Assembly: GCA_039602395.1 (NCBI GenBank)
Contig: JBCNJP010000006.1
Span: forward strand, 65,786,509 to 65,850,508
Source: Deinandra increscens subsp. villosa
Taxonomy: Eukaryota > Streptophyta > Magnoliopsida > Asterales > Asteraceae
Direction of reading: 5' to 3'
Length of the DNA stretch: 64,000 nucleotides
Below, one piece after another: positions 31,546 to 41,855 of this stretch. Position numbers and translations under genes: made by a program. Positions within the stretch are counted from its first letter, which is position 1. Each line of letters opens with the position of its first letter. The notes beneath the pieces were generated by a model that saw nothing but the letters and a program-made list of their open reading frames with translations, was not told where the DNA came from and did not search any database.

Positions 31546-33706
31546 TAATGAAATAGGAAAGAAATTGGATGAACATACCAACCTTTTAATTCTCTTGGGT
31601 TCAAAGTTCAACCAATTTATTGTGTGTGATGGTGTATTTTAGTATTGTGTTTTATGTTCCAGTTTTTTACGTAGTAACTATTAATCTTTGTGTTTTATGT
31701 TATAGCTTTTTTTCGTTTTATTTTGTCATTGTTTTTTTATGTGTTGGTTAAATTTGTTGTTATTTTATCATTATGTTTTATAAATAGAAGTATACAAATT
31801 TGTTATTTCATTATTGTGTTTTTCAAAACTTATCATTCTCGAAAACTATGATCAACAAATATTTATAAAATTACCTGAGTTATTATTTAATGTTAACTAG
31901 CTTAATATCTGGTTTTGTTTTCTAAACTCTCTCTCCCTCGTGACCACCCTCTCCCTCTCGGTTTTTAAACCCAACCTTTTCCCCCTTGTTCGAAACGGGC
32001 GCACCACTCAAACCCTTTCCCATTCAAACCCCTACAACTAACTAGTTTAACCTTCCTAACACTTGGTTAATTAGTTAGGTTATCAAGAAGTTGACTTTTA
32101 TATTAGTCAGATGTCAATCCCATCAAATCTTTCCTTACATGTATATTCTTGCCATCCTTGTCCCCATAGACATATTACCAAAAGGTTAATATGTTCCTTT
32201 GAGCATCTTAAATCTCCACTTCACAATACAAGAAACACCACAAATCAAAAACTCACTCTCTCCCTCTCATTTTTGCTCTCGGCTGAAGACAACCCAACAT
32301 CCAAATAACCTTTGTTTCAAATTTTGTTCCAAGCTCTCAAGCATCAAACACCATATGTTCTTCATTTCTTGGTGGATTCAAATGTGGGATCAAGTTTTCT
32401 TTACTACACTACATTCTCCTTGTTTGCTTAAAGTGAGAAAACACTTCATTCTTTTCATTCTCTTGTTCGATTTTATCTCGTCACCCACACAAGTTCTTGT
32501 TTTGTTTGATATTGTGTAAAGAAAACTAAGCAACCATCTTGAATAAACTTGCTTTTCTTAAAGAAGCATAATGGTTATAAATGTTGATCTTGAAAACATG
32601 TCCGTCTAAGTTGTTGGTAAACCTTAAATAAAGAAAAGCTTATATTTTGTGATTAATTACAAATTAAGTGTGACAAGACCCTTATTTTAGTTTAATAATT
32701 TCGGGATCTATGTTTAAGGTTGGATAAATCTTACAAAACTCGTATGAACATGTTTTATGCATGATGTTATTATTGAAAGACTTTTAGAGAAACTTGCATC
32801 TTAATGGCTTAAACAAGAAAAACCAAGCTTGATAATCCTAATCTTGAAAATATGTTTAGTTCACGTCAAAACTTGAGATTTCTAGCAACAAAGTGTACAT
32901 TTGGATTTGGAGTTCATGACAAAAGATTTGTAAAAATATAAGTTTATATGTTGGATAAAAAGTATTTACCTAAGCAAAATAACTATAGTTAGTTTTAATT
33001 AAATAAAGGTGTTACAAAAAGTGAGTTCATGCATGAAAACCCTAAACTTTCAAAGTCTTGGACTTATGAGGAATTTAGTATTTTCTTTTTACAAAATATA
33101 TAAATATTTAGTGAATTTGTTGCAAGAGTAGAAAATGAAGTCATAAAGATTTATTTGGAATAAATCTTAGTGTTAGATTTATAAAAGTTGTGTTTAAAAA
33201 AAAAGATGCATAAAACTGCAAGCATTTGGAATGCCTACAATATTTATTAAAATAAATATTATGGAAAACAAAGTTGTGATTTTGACTCATAAAAAGTCAA
33301 CCTATATAGAAAACATGAATATGTTTGTATATTATATATATTTACGGCCCGTAACAAAAATCGACATGACTTGAGATGAAATATTGATATTATGAAACAA
33401 CTCAAAGAATAACTTGCGGATCTGAGAAAACGTTTACTTTTGTGAACAAAAATGTATTTATATTTATTTTTGTGAAATAAATATACTTTTATAAAAAAGA
33501 CAACACTTACTACTAACGGTTAACGGATTACCACTTTTGACAGTGCTCGATTAGTCTAAGTGGGTGTCTTAGACATTTGACTCATGTTGCTAGACCTTAA
33601 GATGTCTTAAATGTTACAAAGCAGGGTTAGGTCACCACCACCCACTGATCAGGTGAGTCCCAATTATAATCGTTTTAATATATTTTGGGTCATCACCACC
33701 TACTAT
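31546..33706. other. Gene-free AT-rich region, possible LTR-like debris
   Basis: No coding region is supported. Around 31920-32500 CT-rich leader-like sequence (CTCTCTCCCTCGTGACC, CACTCTCTCCCTCTC) resembles the transcribed leader of plant Ty3/gypsy LTRs, but I found no matching ends. The ORFs at 32111-32519 have no domain. The rest is AT-rich. Confidence 0.3.
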
Positions 33707-34975
33707 CTGTAGTTGGAGTTGATTCCAACAACGGTATTTATCGTGTATCTTAAGCTATAGTGGAGGCTGAATCATTATCATCCTGGACTTGGTTTCTGCA
33801 ATGTATTGGTGAAGATTTGGATCTGACGGCTAATTTAAATTTTACATTCATTAGTGATAGACAAAAAGCAATAGTTTCTTAACTACATTATCATCATCTA
33901 AGTGTCATACTAACCCATAATTTTAAACTTGTATGGTAATAGCTGCTTTAAAAATGTTTTCTTACTACTGAGCATAGGTATTGTGTGGGACATATCCATG
34001 AGAATATGAAATTAAAATGGAGGGGCAATACGTACAAGGACCTACTTTGGAAGATTGCCAATCAAAGAACCGTCCCTCAATTTGACAATTCGATGGAAGT
34101 AATCAGAAAACTGGATGCATCATTGCATTAGTGGTTGAAGGAGATTCCTGCTAAGCACTGGAGTAGAGGCCATTTCAGTGGTATGTTAACATTTTTTCTT
34201 ATATAGAGTACCCTTAAATCTATCTTATAAATATTTGATATGTTTTTTGATGCTCTAATATGACTTATACATAAAGGCCACGATGTGATGTGTTATTAAA
34301 CATCCTTTGTGAGGTGTTCAACAGGCAATTGGTTAGATACAAGCATATACTCACCTGTTTGGAGTACATAAGGGAGTACTTAATGAAAATGATTGCTATT
34401 GTGCAGAGGATGATTGCAAAAGCTGAAGGCGCTTTAACACCAGCTGCAACCAAAATATTCTCCTTCAGCAAAACAAAGGTTGTTGAATACAATGTGATTA
34501 TGGCTGGATCCAGGAAGTTTCAGATGAATGGACCACGGTTGGTTCAAGCAGCTGTGGATTTGGACAAAAAGACTTGCATATGTAGGAAATGACAACCTAC
34601 TGAAATGCCTTGTAGCCATGCAATAACTTGTATTTGGGACTTGGGAAGGAGTGACCATCATGCTATAATTCCATAAACTTGGGTATAAAAGGTTTACTCG
34701 CTTTACATCTGGAAGAATGTTTATGAACACACAATTGAGTCTATGAATGAGAGAAATGTGTGGTCAGCATCAAGACGCGTAACAACTTTGACACCTACAA
34801 AGCATCATAATCCAATAGGCATGCCCAAAAAGAAAAAAAGAAGAAGTCAGTTGGGGAGTTGTCTGAAGGCATCAACAAGGGAAGGTAAACCGACAAGGAA
34901 ATGATTAACCATCACTTGTTCAAAATGTCACTAGAAGGGACATAATGCCAGATCTTGCAAGGGTGATGGTTCATC
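33707..34975 (+). pseudogene. Mutator-like (MULE) transposase pseudogene
   Basis: Translated pieces match the C-terminal half of plant MuDR-type transposases in order: VVGVDSNNGIYR, IVEAESLSSWTWFL, HRYCVGHIHENMKLKW, DLLWKIA, KEIPAKHWSR, LLNILCEVFNRQLV, ALTPAATKIF, a SWIM-like CICRK...MPCSHAITCIWDL block, and a CCHC-like knuckle CSKC-GHNARSC. The reading is interrupted by several stops and frame changes (for example before AIVEAES, after QKAIVS, and after CICRK), so it is dead. The catalytic N-terminal part is missing or unrecognisable. Downstream, the sequence is interrupted at 35073 by a solo-LTR-like insertion and resumes at 38658. Confidence 0.82.
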
Positions 34976-36694
34976 ACAAGTTGGCCCATCACATGTAGGT
35001 TCATCATAAGTGGTGTCTGAAGGTGCTTTAAATGAGGATGTTTGATGCAGGTTGGTTGTTTGAAGCAGTTTGTGTAACATCCCAAATTTTTAATAGTTAA
35101 ATTTCCCGTCAACATCTAGTCAATTAAAATCATATTCGTAGTTAAAAATATCCCTAAGTATTTGTAGAAATTACTTTATGTAAAATATGGGGTTTAATGG
35201 GCAAATTCAAGTTTTTAGTTGAAATATAAACAATTAACTAAGTTGAGGGGCCAAAATTGCATAAGTCCTAAACTAGAATTAACAAAAAGAGAAAAAGAAG
35301 GGGAGGAGGTCGTATGAACAACCTGGAGATCGAACTCCACCCCTCTTCTTCTTCTTAAATCACGAAATCTGCAATCCAAGGTGTTAGGGCTGTGATTGTT
35401 GGCTAGAAATTGGATTTGGAAGTGTGGTTCTTCCCCTAAGTTCGTCCTTGCAACAAGTAAGTGAAACCCCGAGTCTTTGCATGTGTAGGTCACGAAAATT
35501 AGGGCCTCAAATCTGTAAATTTGTGCTGTAATATGAACCTTACAAGGTTAGAGAACTTATATGTTGCATAAATTTCTAATTTGATTAACAATTTGGTGAA
35601 GTAGTCACCAATTTCTTATGCTTGAACCCCCATGTATATGACTACTTAAGAAAGTCATGGAATTAGTTTTAGTAGCAGATTCTTAACTTGAAATTGAGCT
35701 ATATGATGAATTAATGATGGGTTTGAGGTGATTTCACCTAAACCATGATAAATGGCCAATTGGGAGGTTCATGGGATTGGTTTATATGTGTGTATAAATG
35801 TATGCACACAAGGTGTTTGATAAAATGCATAAAAGAATCAAAATATGGTAAATGCCACAAATTTGCTTGTATTGATGTTGGATGACCATAGGGAGCTATA
35901 AGCTCACAAAAATTGAACCAACTATGTGAAATCATGTGCATTAGCTAGTATGGTTGATGTATGCCTTAGTTGTCATGTTAATGTTAATGATTCGTGTATC
36001 TAGATGTACACTTGATGAATATTGCTTGATTGCCATCCTCATGAATTAGTAATATGTATGTGTAGCATAGAAGTCATGTTGTTGAAATGTGATAAGAGTG
36101 CTACTATGATTAAGGTCCTAACATTGTTAGTGACCCATTAGGCAATCAAGGTGATCAAGGGAATAACTCCGGAATTGGTGGAAGCGGTGGATCAAGCTCT
36201 AAAGGTAACATTATTTATGTTACGTGTAGTAGACATGTAAACGTGTAGTTACGTACAAATGGACAATTATGAATTATGTTAATGGGTGATGAATGGTTCA
36301 AGGAACCGTGAAGCCCAATGCCAAAAGGTTCTCCAAATGACCAAGCTTGACCACGGGAAAAATTCGGATGAATCATATAACGAATGAAAGTTACAAGGGG
36401 CGGAAAAAGGGCATATAGAACCTATGCCAAGTAACAAGAGGAAAGGAATCATAAATGGTGGTAGAACCATAGGTTCCAAGACTTACATGTGGTCAAACTA
36501 GGCATTTGGGGTAAACCAAAGGCAAGGACCCGTCATAACGGGTCAAATAAGAAATACAGGTCATTTGGATATCCAATAAGGTGATTTGGTGAACCAATGT
36601 CGAATAAAATTAAATTATTTTGAATTGGGTCAAAAACTTAAGTGTAATGAGTAATGTGTAAAGCTAGACTCACAATAAAAGCATATAGCTAATT

Positions 36695-36998
36695 GTGGGT
36701 ATTTATATGAATATTATGAGACTATATTGGTTTCATGATGTTCTTAGTTGTAATTTGTATGGTGTGGGTATTCATATGAATATTATGAGACCATATTGAT
36801 TCCATGATGTTCTTAGTTGTAATTCGTATGATGTGGGTATTCATATGAATATTATGAGACCATATTGATTCCATGATGTTCTTAGTTGTAATTCGTATGT
36901 TGTGGGTATTCATATGAATATTACGAGACCATATTGATTTTATGATGTTCTTAGTTGTAATTCGTATGTTGTGGGTATTCATATGAATATTATGAGAC
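36695..36998 (+). repeat. 69 bp tandem repeat, 4 full copies plus a partial
   Basis: GTGGGTATT starts at 36695, 36764, 36833, 36902 and 36971, an exact 69 bp period, with few substitutions between the middle copies. Because 69 is a multiple of 3, an 86-codon frame on the - strand repeats a 23-residue unit (KNIMESIWSHNIHMNTHNI); this is a by-product of the repeat and not evidence for a gene. Confidence 0.92.
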
Positions 36999-37102
36999 CC
37001 ATTTCCTCTAGGCGATACGCCTAGGATACAAATTCTGATTTTTGTGGTTTTTCTTCATTGTCAGTTGTAGACTATACTTGTTATGCACTAGAAACTCACT
37101 AA

Positions 37103-38360
37103 GGTGCTGTTTGTTTTTGCAGACAAAAACTGTCTGCAGTCTGATTTCATCAGATTTCATGTCTGCAGCTGAAGATGTGGTCTGAAGATCTGTAATCTGA
37201 AAATAAAAGACTGTTTGTTTTATTAAATTGACACTGTCTGCAAAAACTGAAAAATATATAACTATCAAACTTATCTTACTAAATTAAAGTCCTTTAACGT
37301 TCAAATTATAATATAAATATAACAATAAAACTAAATATCAATAACATAAAAACAAAAGTAAATTGGAGGTGGTGGTGGTGATAGTGGTGGTGTGGTGGTG
37401 GTAATGGTGGTGGTAGTGGTGTGGTGGTGGTGGTAATGGTGTGGTGGTGGTGGTGTTGGTGGCGATGATGGTCGTGGTGGTGGTGGTGGTGTGCTGGTGG
37501 TGATGGCGGTGATGATGGTGGTGGTGGCGGTGGTGGTGTGGTGGTGGTGGCGGTGGCGTGGCGGCGGTGGTGGCGATGGCGGTGGTGGTGGCGGCGGCGG
37601 TGGTGTTGGTGGCGGTGGTGTAGTGGTGTAGTGGTGGTGGTGGTGGCGGCGGTGGTGTGGTGGCGGCGATGGTGGTGGTGGTGGTAGTGTGGTGGCGGTG
37701 GTAGTGTGGTGGTCGTGGTGGTGGTGGCGTGTGGTGGTGGTGTGATGGCGGGGTGGTGGTTGGGGTGGCGGCGGTGGCGGCGGTGTGGTGGCGGTGGCGG
37801 TGGTGTGGTGGCGGCGGCGGCGGTGGTAGTGTTACGGCGGGGGTGGTGGTGGCGGTAGTGTGGCGGCGGGGGCGGCGGTGGCGTGTGATGGTGGTGTGAT
37901 GGCGGGGTGGTGGTTGGGGTGGCAGTGGTTGCGGTGGCGGTGGCGGTGGCGGTAGTGTGGCGGTGGGGCGCGGCGGCGGTGGTAGTGCGGCGGTGGGGGC
38001 GGCGGTGGCATGTGGTGGTGGTGGTGGGGCGGCGGCGGCGGGGCGGCGGCGGTGGTGGGGCGGCGGCGGCGGCGGGGTGGCGGCGGGGCGGCGGTGGTGG
38101 CGGGATGGTGGTGGTGGTGTTAGGGTGGTGGTGGTGTGGTGGTGGTGGTGGTGGTGGTGGGGTGGTGGGTCTTTTGTTTTTAAGTTTGTGAGTTTTAGTG
38201 TGAAGATGAAATAAGCAATGTTTATAAGCTTTTTTTTGAAGAGGTTTTAAGATCAAATAAGATCTTCATAAGAAAAAAAAAACAGTCTTTAAGGCATATG
38301 TCTGCGCGCCTACAGACATAGCCTCCCCTGAAGATGTATTAAGCAAAAACAAACAAAACC
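37103..38360. mobile_element. PIF/Tourist-like element containing a G-rich array
   Basis: Ends are GGTGCTGTTTGTTTTTGC (left) and, in reverse complement, GGTTTTGTTTGTTTTTGC (right), flanked by TAA on both sides (37100-37102 and 38361-38363), the 3 bp duplication typical of PIF/Harbinger MITEs. The interior has CTGCAGAC-type words near both ends and the long GGT/GGC array at 37365-38170. No transposase is present. It is inserted inside the solo-LTR-like block. Confidence 0.7.
37365..38170 (+). repeat. ~800 bp (GGT/GGC)n strand-asymmetric G-rich array
   Basis: The + strand is almost only G and T with GGC and GGGGC interruptions; C and A are rare. The unit drifts between GGT, GGC, GGTGGTGTG and GGCGGCGGGG, and the right third is more GC-rich. 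The opposite strand reads as a His/Pro/Thr-rich frame of 316 codons, an artefact. Repeated GG and GGG runs give high potential for G-quadruplexes on the + strand. Confidence 0.95.
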
Positions 38361-38662
38361 TAATTGAAAGTGAGTATGTGCAGGTAAGGCGAAAGCTTGA
38401 AGGACGCTCATCAAGACTACAAGAACCGAATCACGTGAAGAATTCCCTAAACAGTTCCGTATTTTGAATCTATGAAATATGTAAACGATGTTTAACCGTT
38501 ATGGGTATCAAACCAATTATAGTATTTTGTATAAACTTAGTTACACTCGTGGCATTTTATGATTTATAAATCATATGTTTTTGTAAAAAAATTCTGGGAC
38601 CTATTTTTGATGAAGTAAAGGTTATCGATTGGCATCAAATTGTATATGGGCGTTACAGTTTG

Positions 38663-40135
38663 GTTGTTTTGAAGCAGTTTGGTTGTTTGGTTAAAACTAT
38701 TATGTTGGTGTCTTTTGAATATTAGTATGTTGGTTGTATTTTGTAGATGTTATGTTGGTTTACTTTTAAAACACTATGAGTTACATATATGTGTTTGAAC
38801 AATGGTTGGCGACGATTGATATGGAATAACTATATTATGGTAATTATATGCATTACGGTGATTTAAATACACAATTGGCTGTTTTAAGTACTAATAAGGT
38901 GATTTACATATATGTTTGACTATTATTTTTCAATATGGTCATTTGACTATAAATTTGCAATATAGTCATTTGATTGCTCAATTCGCTTTTGAAGTACTAA
39001 TATGGTGATTTACATACATGTTTGCCTATTATTTTACAATATGATAATTTCAAGACTCACTTGGCTATTAATTACCAATATGTTCAATTCAGTAGTTATG
39101 TATGTCTAGTAATTTGCAATAGGGTCATTAAACACTCATCCATGGCTATTAAATTGCAATATGATCGCTTGTAATTAACCATTTCAACAACTCATTGCAA
39201 TATGGTCATTTCAATACTCATTTGCCAATATGATCACTTGCAATTAACCATTTCAACATCAATATCAATATGGTCAATTCAATAATCATTTGCCAATTTA
39301 ATACTATATTTACTACAAAATAATCGAAATCATAAATCTTTATTTAAATAATCACCAAATGTACTAACTTGGTATTACATAGATAGTGTGTTGATCTTTA
39401 CACTTCCTAATGTCCAGAATTAGATCAATGCATCTTAAATAAACACCAATTTTTAGTTTATTTAACCAACTCATAACAACAACAAATTTTAATTTATTCA
39501 CTTCAACATCTAGGTCCTTAACTATTTCGATAGCTCGTGCACACAAACAGGGGGGTCGACCCAGCTTACAAATTCACTATTTAAACATTGTTCAGAAAAC
39601 TGGTCGAAAAGTAAGAATCTAATAAGAATTACGTGGTAAAATACATTAAAAACTTACCACTCTAGCACAACAATGAAATCGAAGCCCTGGGTTTGCTTCT
39701 GTCCATGAAGTGCGTATTACTGTTGCTGATCCGTATGAATAAATCATCATTTTTGATTAATTCTTCATTTTTCTGAAAATGGATTTAGGGGAACCGAGTG
39801 TTTTCGTCGGAGAGAGGGAAGAATCTGGTAGGAGAATGAATAAAGTGATAGTGGTGCTAATGACTTTATTTATTTAGGTTATTTGAAGACTTAAATTGGT
39901 TCTCAAAAGATATTGACCATTTTACCTTATCTGCACTACACGCGGGTGCCATGTTAACGACAAAAGTAACGGTCGGTTAGATCCAAGAACTCAAATAGTT
40001 AAAAATGAAAAACCTTACGGACACGAATCGTATTTAACTCTATAAAAAAAAAGTAAATTTACCCTAGTGTTATACTGTAGTCACCTAAATTCACGGAATA
40101 TATTAAATATCCGTAGTAGACCATTTTATGCACAA
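38663..40135. other. MULE 3' remainder and degenerate CAATATGGTCATTT repeats
   Basis: At 38658-38760 the sequence resumes with TTGGTTGTTTTGAAGCAGTTTGG, repeating the TTGGTTGTTTGAAGCAGTTTG before the solo-LTR insertion. From 38830 to 39300 the words CAATATGGTCATTT, CTCATTTGCCAATATG and TGATTTACATATATGTTTG recur at irregular spacing. From about 39880 to 40075 a GTAAATTTACCC end could be a Mutator-like terminus. No gene is present; the 60-codon ORF at 39364-39546 has no domain. Confidence 0.4.
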
Positions 40136-41540
40136 AGGGTGGGAAAATAGAAATCGAAGAGAGGGAAAGAGGCGGAGCGACGGATTCGCTCGGTGGATAC
40201 TCCTCCTACTAGTTTCTCGCCGGCGGTAATCTTCACCGGAGTAAGTCATTCCTTCCTCACCCTAACTTGTTATCACACACTCACTGCAATACTCCTGTTT
40301 TCAGAAGGCGAAATTAGGGCAAATCGTATACCTCGAAGAATTGTTTTCTTAACTGTTTGATCCAGTCATCCAGACGGAGTAAATCATTTTAACCTAGTGC
40401 GTTTTTGGTCCTATTTTGCGAAATTAAGTGTTGCAGTTTGAATTTGTATAGCTAGAAATGTTGTTTACGTGTGCAATTTTGCCGTTCTGGTCCGAGTTGT
40501 TATGCAGCACGATTATACTGGAAGTTATGGCTGTGTATGCTGAGTGATCTGGGATTTATATTTCTGTCTTATGGTTAAGAGGTTGTTTAGTTTGTTACTT
40601 TGTTTCAGACTCGATAGTTATTTGTTGATTTTGTTCAGTCTTATAACTGGTGTATACTTGCTTAAGGTCCAAGTTATATTGGTAGTTTTTGATACAAATA
40701 TGTTTAGAAGTATAACATCTTTAATCATTTCTGCTGAATTGCATATCTATGTCTTAAGTAGTGGGTTGGTTTAGTGTATTTGCGTCTTAAGTAACTTTCC
40801 ATCATTTGCTGATTTAGGTTGTTTATGCCCTTCTGAATACTGATTTCTTACAAGTCTGATTGTTTTGTTGAAAATATTATGATATATTTACTATTTTATT
40901 TTGCTGCCAGTTCATGCTATTTCATTCAAAGATAATATAGACAATATTTTGTCCATGTTTATTTTATGGCCTATTTTAGCTATCTCTGCTAAATTTTCAT
41001 GCATTATGTGGGAAGGAGTTATTTACTTCGTTTGATGGTTATGTTTCTAATTTGTATGCCCAAGTTAGGTTACATGATTTCTTGAGTATTCTTTTATTAA
41101 GACATGGAGTGTTTATTTATTTTTGTTCGAGTCAAGTGCTGGAGTTCTATGTTGCTTTTACTTCATTTAGCTGTTCAATTTAGTTTGTAGAACAATTTTT
41201 TACATGGTTATTTTCTACTCTTATCCACTTATTCTAGGTATTTTCTGAGTAAAGTCACTGAAAACAGGCCTTGTTGTAACTGTGTGTGAAGTAGTATTTT
41301 AAAGAACTCAAAGCTTTGTGAGAAATGCAATCATTTAGAATTTGGCTAGTGGCTTATATAGTAAGTAGTACACATCCATTCCATTCAATATTGTATTCTT
41401 TCAATGCAATTTCAGAATTCTCATCCTTACTTCCGGCATCATGCTGTTTTTTCATGTTGGCTATGTTATGTTGACACTTTTTCGATATTATTATGTATAG
41501 GTTTGAGCAAGCTAAACATATCAGAATGTACATAAAACAG
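40136..41540 (+). promoter_or_regulatory. SMC3: SMC3 5' UTR exon and 5' UTR intron
   Basis: Upstream of the SMC3 start there is a leader-like block (about 40140-40240: GAGAGGGAAAGAGGCGG, CTCGCCGGCGG) ending in a donor GGA|GTAAGT at 40241. An acceptor TTATGTATAG ends at 41500, and the next exon 41501-41540 contains the ATG at 41526. The 1.26 kb leader intron is T-rich and has no gene; a 5' UTR intron ahead of a tiny first coding exon is common in plant housekeeping genes. The transcription start is not defined. Confidence 0.6.
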
Positions 41541-41809
41541 GTAATTGTTTAAGTCTTTTTTTACTGCTTTTGCATCTATTTTTTGTGTTTTTTTTTTCCT
41601 GTCTTGAATGATTCTTAATTTTTCTAAGTTGTGTATTCATTCTTAACACCTGCATTTGCTTGTGGGACTGTACCACAGGTCATAATTGAAGGGTTTAAGA
41701 GCTATAAAGAACAAGTTGCAACTGAAGACTTCAGTCCCAAAGTTAACTGTGTTGGTGGGATATTCTTTCATCAACCCATGTTCTTATCTTTTATTCTCAC
41801 ATAATGCTT

Positions 41810-41855
<46 letters not shown>

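Larger units (their letters stand above)
35073..38657 (+). mobile_element. Solo-LTR-like insertion (TGTAAC...GTTACA) with 5 bp target duplication
   Basis: The block begins TGTAACATCCC and ends GGGCGTTACA, i.e. TG...CA ends in a short inverted repeat, and is flanked by GTTTG on both sides (35068-35072 and 38658-38662). A 5 bp duplication and these ends are typical of a long LTR of Ty3/gypsy type. No gag-pol is present, so a solo LTR left by recombination is the simplest reading. It is inflated by a 1258 bp PIF/Tourist-like insertion (37103-38360) and a 69 bp tandem repeat (36695-36998). It sits inside the MULE remnant. Confidence 0.6.

Noticed and set aside
36722..36982. Repeat protein, or CRISPR-like array, at the 69 bp repeat
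   Set aside because: Units are contiguous with no unique spacers, and the frame exists only because 69 is divisible by 3.
37306..38256. 316-codon His/Pro/Thr-rich ORF on the - strand (and Gly/Val-rich + ORFs)
   Set aside because: They are products of the GGT/GGC array; composition is pure repeat and there is no conserved end or domain.
28242..40075. One giant Mutator-like element bounded by the GTAAATT ends at 28.24 and 40.07 kb
   Set aside because: The two ends do not match each other beyond a few bases and no 9 bp target duplication was found.
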